This document shows positions 14,544 through 16,498 of a DNA stretch of 16,498 nucleotides, in pieces (positions within the stretch are counted from its first letter, which is position 1; every line of letters begins with the position of its first letter). The notes under the pieces are model-generated. The model was not told the DNA's origin. It was given only the letters and a program-made list of their open reading frames with translations, and made no database searches. Source of the stretch: JBIOYL01 sp044870185 (GTDB lineage Bacteria > Actinomycetota > CALGFH01); assembly GCA_044870185.1 (NCBI GenBank), contig JBIOYL010000460.1:1-16498 (forward strand), in the 5' to 3' direction. The translations under genes and the position numbers were made by a program.

Positions 14544-14571
14544 CCCTGCGGCGCGGCAACGCGCCCCAGGG
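14544..14571 (-). other. Hairpin in the ppk leader / GMC-ppk intergenic region
   Basis: CCCTGCGGCGCG pairs with CGCGCCCCAGGG with one mismatch around a 4-nt loop (GCAA on the plus strand). It may be a terminator for the upstream oxidoreductase gene or a leader structure close to the ppk ribosome-binding site. No clear ppk promoter hexamer could be picked in this 142-bp gap. Confidence 0.4.
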
Positions 14572-14584
14572 TCGGTCCTTCCTT

Positions 14585-14597
14585 TGCCATCGTGGCA
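14585..14597. promoter_or_regulatory. 13-bp dyad upstream of ppk
   Basis: TGCCA and TGGCA flank TCG. It lies 68-80 bp before the ppk start and could be an operator. It is short, so chance is possible. Confidence 0.2.
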
Positions 14598-14622
14598 TCT
14601 GCCAGGCGTGGAGGGAAGCGCT

Positions 14623-14640
14623 ACGAGGCGACCGCCTCGT
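14623..14640 (-). terminator. Candidate hairpin terminator of the GMC oxidoreductase gene
   Basis: ACGAGGCG and CGCCTCGT are perfect 8-bp arms around two bases, starting 19 nt after the stop codon at 14660. No U-tract follows. Confidence 0.4.
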
Positions 14641-14659
14641 CCACGCTCGGCGAGCCCGC

Positions 14660-16498
14660 TCAGGCCAGGCGGGCGGCGAGCCTGCCGGCGGCGCGGTGGG
14701 CCAGCCCCATGATCGACAGCATCGGGTTCACCCCCGAGGCGGTCGGGAACACCGAGGCGTCCATCACGTACAGGCCGGGCAGCTCGTGGCTTTGCTGGTC
14801 CGGGTCCACCGCGGAGCTCGCCGGGTCGGCGCCCATGCGGCACGACCCCATCTGGTGGAACGAGAACAGCGTGACCCGGCCGCCGCGGTAGCCGGCCCGC
14901 CAGGTCGCCTCGGCCCACTGCTCGTAGGCGCCGGCCGGGCCGGGGTGCCAGGCCAGGCGCTGCGGGTGGGGGCCGAGCACCTCGACCGCCCCGGCGGCGG
15001 CCAGCACCTCCCCGGCCGCGGTGACGCCGACGCCGATGCGCCGCTCGTCGGCGGCGTTGAGACGGTAGACGACCCGCGGGTTGCCCTCCCGGCCCAGCCG
15101 GACCCGGCCGGCGGTGGTGTCGCGGGGCAGGACGCCGACCAGCGACAGCTGCTCGTAGCGGCCCATCAGGTCGCGGTGGGCGGCCGCCGAGCCGAACGGC
15201 AGCGCGGCCGCGCCGAGGGCGGGGTGCACGGGCACGGTCTCCAGCAGCGGCCCCCAGCCGCCGTCCAGGTGGCGGAGCTGGGCCGAGTGGCGGGCCTGCA
15301 GCGTGCCCTCCCACATGCGCACCGGCTCGTCGAACCACCCCCAGACGGCCGTGCCCGGGTGCAGGTGCAGGTTGCGGCCGACCTGGCCGCCGAGGCCGGA
15401 GCGCAGCAGCAGGGCGGGCGTCTCGACGGCGCCGGCGGCGGCGACGACCGCGCGGGCCCGCACCCGCAGGCGATGCCCGCCGGCCACACCCTCGACCCCG
15501 ACCGCGTGGCCGTCGGCGACCAGCACCCGGCGGACGTCGGCGCGGATCACCAGCCGGGCGCCCCGGCCGGCGGCGTCCTCCAGGTAGGTGCGCAGGGTCG
15601 ACTGCTTGGCGCCGCGCCGGCAGCCGAAGCCGCACCAGCCGCAGGCCGCGTCCTGCGGGCAGCCGCGCACGTTGCGGGGCATCGGGGCGACCTGCCAGCC
15701 GAGCTTGTCCAGCCCCCGCTGCAGCAGCTCGTCGCGCCGCGCCGGCGCCGAGCACGCCTCGGTCACGCCAATGCGCTCGGCCACCTGCCGCTGGGCGGCC
15801 GCCACCTCGCCGGAGCCGAACGCGTCCACGCCGGAGACCCGCGCCCACTGCGCGAGCACGTCGGCGGGCGTCGGCAACGAGGTGGTGAAGTTGACCACCG
15901 TGCCGCCGCCCAGCGTCGACCCGGCCAGGATGCGGCAGCCGAGGTCGGTGGTGGCCAGCGCCGGGCCGTACAGGTAGAGCTGGTCGAGCGCCGCGGCCTC
16001 GCGCTGGTGGAAATCGGGTTCGGCCGCGTAGCCGCCCTTCTCCACCACGACCACGTCCAGGCCGGTGCCGGCCAGCACGCCGGCGGCCACCCCGCCGCCC
16101 GCGCCGGACCCGACCACGACCACGTCGCAGGCCAGCTCGGTGTGCTGGTCGAGCTCGAGCGGGGCGAGCCGGCGGGGGGTGTCGGGCGCCGGGCCGAGCG
16201 GGCCGGGATAGCCGGTGCGGGCGCGGGCCGGGCCGGGGTGGCCGTAGCAGGCGAACAGGGCGGCGCTGCTGACCGCGCTCCAAAGCTGCCTGGCCAGCGG
16301 CAGCCGGCTGGCCTGCCAGCGTCGGAGCAGCGCCTGGGCCCGTCCGGGGCCGAGCCGGGAGACCGGGGTGGGCGAGCCGGTCAGGGCCAGCGCCCCGGCG
16401 CGGGTGTCCAGCGCCCGCAGGACGCCGAGGAGCCGGTCGCGGTCCCGGCTCGGCCCCGGACGGGCCCAGGCGCTGCTCCGACGCTGGCAGGCCAGCCG
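14660..16498 (-). CDS. GMC-family flavin oxidoreductase (long-chain alcohol oxidase-like), N-terminus beyond the window
   Basis: FAD-dependent alcohol oxidase/dehydrogenase-type enzyme; the substrate is unknown. About 612 codons are open and no start is reached. The FAD-binding motif VVVVGSGAGGGVAAGVLAGTG begins near 16126, followed by GSTLGGGTVVNF, GRNLHLHPGTAVWG and the C-terminal FHQMGSCRMG, YVMDASVFPTASGVNP and GLAHRAAGRLA, all standard for GMC enzymes. Before the FAD motif, LLRRWQASRLPLARQLW and GYPGPLG match the N-terminal helical region of the alcohol-oxidase subgroup, so a start at GTG 16123 would be wrong. A Cys-rich stretch CPQDAACGWCGFGC before GAKQSTLRTYLEDA is characteristic of that subgroup. 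Codons from 16443 to 16498 are an inverted copy of 16305-16360 and probably do not encode the true N-terminus. No signal peptide can be judged. Confidence 0.88.
   Translation of the reverse strand, partial: RLACQRRSSAWARPGPSRDRDRLLGVLRALDTRAGALALTGSPTPVSRLGPGRAQALLRRWQASRLPLARQLWSAVSSAALFACYGHPGPARARTGYPGPLGPAPDTPRRLAPLELDQHTELACDVVVVGSGAGGGVAAGVLAGTGLDVVVVEKGGYAAEPDFHQREAAALDQLYLYGPALATTDLGCRILAGSTLGGGTVVNFTTSLPTPADVLAQWARVSGVDAFGSGEVAAAQRQVAERIGVTEACSAPARRDELLQRGLDKLGWQVAPMPRNVRGCPQDAACGWCGFGCRRGAKQSTLRTYLEDAAGRGARLVIRADVRRVLVADGHAVGVEGVAGGHRLRVRARAVVAAAGAVETPALLLRSGLGGQVGRNLHLHPGTAVWGWFDEPVRMWEGTLQARHSAQLRHLDGGWGPLLETVPVHPALGAAALPFGSAAAHRDLMGRYEQLSLVGVLPRDTTAGRVRLGREGNPRVVYRLNAADERRIGVGVTAAGEVLAAAGAVEVLGPHPQRLAWHPGPAGAYEQWAEATWRAGYRGGRVTLFSFHQMGSCRMGADPASSAVDPDQQSHELPGLYVMDASVFPTASGVNPMLSIMGLAHRAAGRLAARLA
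16305..16498. repeat. 56-bp perfect inverted repeat ending exactly at the window end
   Basis: Bases 16305-16360 are the exact reverse complement of 16443-16498, with 82 bp between. The left arm encodes family-consistent oxidoreductase sequence on the minus strand; the right arm, in the same frame, encodes sequence without family resemblance. The match runs to the last base of the window. This pattern is typical of a contig-end or library fold-back artefact, though a real palindrome cannot be excluded. Confidence 0.95.

Noticed and set aside
12595..14712. Plus-strand 705-codon open frame opposite ppk1
   Set aside because: Antisense shadow of ppk1; no family resemblance and no ribosome-binding site.
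14660..16123. GTG 16123 as the oxidoreductase start
   Set aside because: The frame continues upstream with subgroup-typical sequence (LLRRWQASRLPLARQLW, GYPGPLG); 16123 falls inside the FAD-binding strand.

Overview
The window looks like chromosomal DNA of a very GC-rich actinobacterium. By eye, G+C is well above 70% and third codon positions are almost all G or C. Supporting evidence is an OpcA-type G6PDH assembly protein in a tal-zwf-opcA-pgl cluster, a DevS/DosS-type GAF-GAF kinase, a DHOD-like/CBS pair, and GTG or TTG starts with signs of leaderless mRNA. I see no mobile element, CRISPR array, tRNA or rRNA gene. Both ends cut through genes. The last 56 bases are an exact inverted copy of an upstream segment, so the right end is probably a contig end and may be artefactual.

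Left part (1-7568) is a redox/dormancy-type island. A P3B (MgtA-like) P-type ATPase on the minus strand (1-1451, C-terminus cut off) diverges from a DevS/DosS-like sensor kinase (1542-3164). Next come a small SRPBCC-like protein (3266-3775) and, convergent to it, a minus-strand operon of a DHOD-like flavoprotein (4213-5322) and an Hrp1-like CBS-pair protein (3804-4190). Divergent from that operon are a flavodoxin (5598-6065) and two tandem CBS-CBS-BON proteins (6181-6876, 6891-7568). Four promoters here (SRPBCC-like gene, DHOD-like operon, flavodoxin, CBS-BON operon) share one layout: two GGGCC-type palindromic boxes 23 bp apart centre to centre, with the proximal box starting 37-38 bp before a -10-like hexamer. 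The boxes resemble the DosR/DevR box (core GGGACTWWAGTCCC). The inference is that a local DosR-like regulon is controlled by a response regulator served by the nearby DevS-like kinase; that regulator gene is not in the window.

Middle part (7640-12213) is the pentose-phosphate operon on the minus strand, tal-zwf-opcA-pgl. Two of its junctions are 4-bp start/stop overlaps and one is a 10-nt gap. It makes NADPH and recycles pentose phosphates. A candidate promoter with a 15-bp dyad at the predicted transcription start precedes tal.

Right part (12358-16498) holds polyphosphate kinase (ppk1) and, upstream on the same strand, the C-terminal 600 or so residues of a GMC/long-chain-alcohol-oxidase-type flavoprotein that runs off the window. 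Strong GC-rich hairpins without U-tracts lie at both convergent junctions (about 3784-3803 and 7628-7652) and around ppk.
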